A stretch of DNA of 64,000 nt from Membranipora membranacea (lineage: Eukaryota; Bryozoa; Gymnolaemata; Cheilostomatida; Membraniporidae): NCBI GenBank assembly GCA_914767715.1, contig OU612073.1:8680001-8744000 (forward strand), given 5' to 3'. Under the pieces are notes generated by a model. It searched no databases. It was not told the DNA's origin and saw nothing but the letters and a program-made list of their open reading frames with translations. Position numbers and translations under genes: made by a program. This document shows positions 63,101 to 64,000 of the stretch, in pieces. The stretch's first letter is position 1. Each line of letters starts with the position of its first letter.

Positions 63101-64000
63101 TGATAAAGATTCGACAGAGTTTTCATTTTTGAATGGTGGCGTATGGCATGTTTTTTTTAAGCAAAAGTGACCCTAATTAAAACGGACGCTGACGGAGAAT
63201 GAAAAGCCACAGAGCCAAACGGTTTGCAGATTCGAGATAAGCAGGAGTTGCTCCTCATCGTGAGGTGAGTTAGAAGCAAATCTATTTTTTGATCCGAGCG
63301 AAAAAAAAGCGTGATACTCACCCTTGGTATAATTGTGCAAATTTAAAGTCAGCTTAATTACCCCCCTATTAAACCGATGATTTCAATATTCTGGATTTAG
63401 AATAAGGCCGATAAGAGCTTGAACTGGTCGGAGTTTGATAGAGATTCGACAGAGTTTTCATTTTTGAATGGTGGCGTATGGCATGTTTTTTTTAAGCAAA
63501 AGTGACCCTAATTAAGACGGACGCTGATGGAGAATGAAAAGCCACAGAGCCAAACGGTGTGCAGATTCGAGATAAGCAGGAGTGGCTCCTCATCGTGAGG
63601 TGAGTTAGAAGCAAATCTATTTTTTGATCCGAGCGAAAAAAAAGCGTGATACCCACCCTTGGTATAATTTTGCAAATTTAAAGTTAGCTTAGTTACCCCC
63701 CTATTAAACCGATGATTCCAATATTCTGGATTTAGAATAAGGCCGATAAGAGCTTGAACTGGTTGGAGTTTGATAAAGATTCGACAGAGTTTTCATTTTT
63801 GAATGGTGGCGTATGGCATGTTTTTTTTAAGCAAAAGTGACCCTAATTAGAACGGACGCTGAGGAGAATGAAAAGCCACCGAGCCAAACGGTTTGCAGAT
63901 TCGAGATAAGCAGGAGTTGCTCCTCATCGTGAGGTGAGTTAGAAGCAAATCTATTTTTTGATCCGAGCGAAAAAAAAGCGTGATACCCACCCTTGGTATA

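Larger units (their letters stand above)
23127..64000 (+). repeat. Satellite DNA array, 335-bp monomer, about 122 head-to-tail copies, continuing past the window
   Basis: Starting each unit at TTGGTATAAT, starts fall at 23127, 23461, 23795, 24130, 24464 and then every 335 bases or so to the window end, always in the same orientation. Landmarks in a typical unit (25134 onward): T-run at offset 163-170, ATTCGAGATAAGCAGGA at 242-258, overlapping dyads at 255-277, A-run at 313-320. 335 is not a multiple of 3, so no frame runs through. Most copies look more than 95 percent identical by eye. Sub-types differ in the T-run (TTTTTTTTAAGC versus TTTTTTTTTAGC), GTGACC versus GCGACC, and scattered SNPs. 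335 bp is about two nucleosome repeats, a common size for centromeric or heterochromatic satellites. No mobile-element insertion was seen inside the array. Confidence 0.97.

Noticed and set aside
23127-64000. CRISPR array
   Set aside because: Monomers abut with no unique spacers, and the context is an animal genome.

Overview
The window is nuclear DNA of a multicellular animal, probably a non-vertebrate. The genes have many short exons with GT-AG introns of roughly 0.2-1 kb, the DNA is AT-rich, and the proteins are animal-type (a REV3L DNA polymerase zeta subunit and a PARP14-like ADP-ribosyltransferase). The species cannot be fixed from sequence alone. There is no sign of bacterial operons or a viral genome.

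Layout. (1) 1-11,152, plus strand: the 3' two-thirds or so of REV3L, read here as 20 exons joining in frame into 1,205 residues and ending at a TGA. It contains the linker, the degenerate exonuclease-like domain, the B-family polymerase core and the C-terminal CysA/CysB metal modules. Its introns carry small foldback elements. (2) 12,376-17,026, minus strand, convergent with REV3L: a complete eight-exon gene for a 392-residue phytanoyl-CoA-dioxygenase-family Fe(II)/2-oxoglutarate oxygenase. Its introns hold a perfect 48-bp palindrome, a Tc1/mariner-style foldback with a tRNA-like core, and a small duplicate of an exon start. (3) 17,460-18,761: a nearly perfect 651-bp tandem duplication with no recognised gene. 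(4) 19,042-21,220, minus strand: the last four visible exons of a PARP14-like ART gene. A TAG interrupts the catalytic domain just before the HGT motif, and Arg seems to stand at the third catalytic position. No further 5' exons were found. (5) 22,714-23,100: an array of an 8-bp repeat. (6) 23,127-64,000 and beyond the window edge: about 122 head-to-tail copies of a 335-bp satellite monomer. It has diverged copies at its left edge, multi-kilobase block duplications inside, two overlapping dyads per monomer and a 17-bp motif one base away from the CENP-B box.

The three genes show no obvious functional partnership beyond adjacency. The main novelty is the satellite array, which starts where upstream exons of the PARP gene would be expected. 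All exon joins were worked out by eye from splice signals, reading phase and protein-family resemblance; no alignment or transcript data were available.
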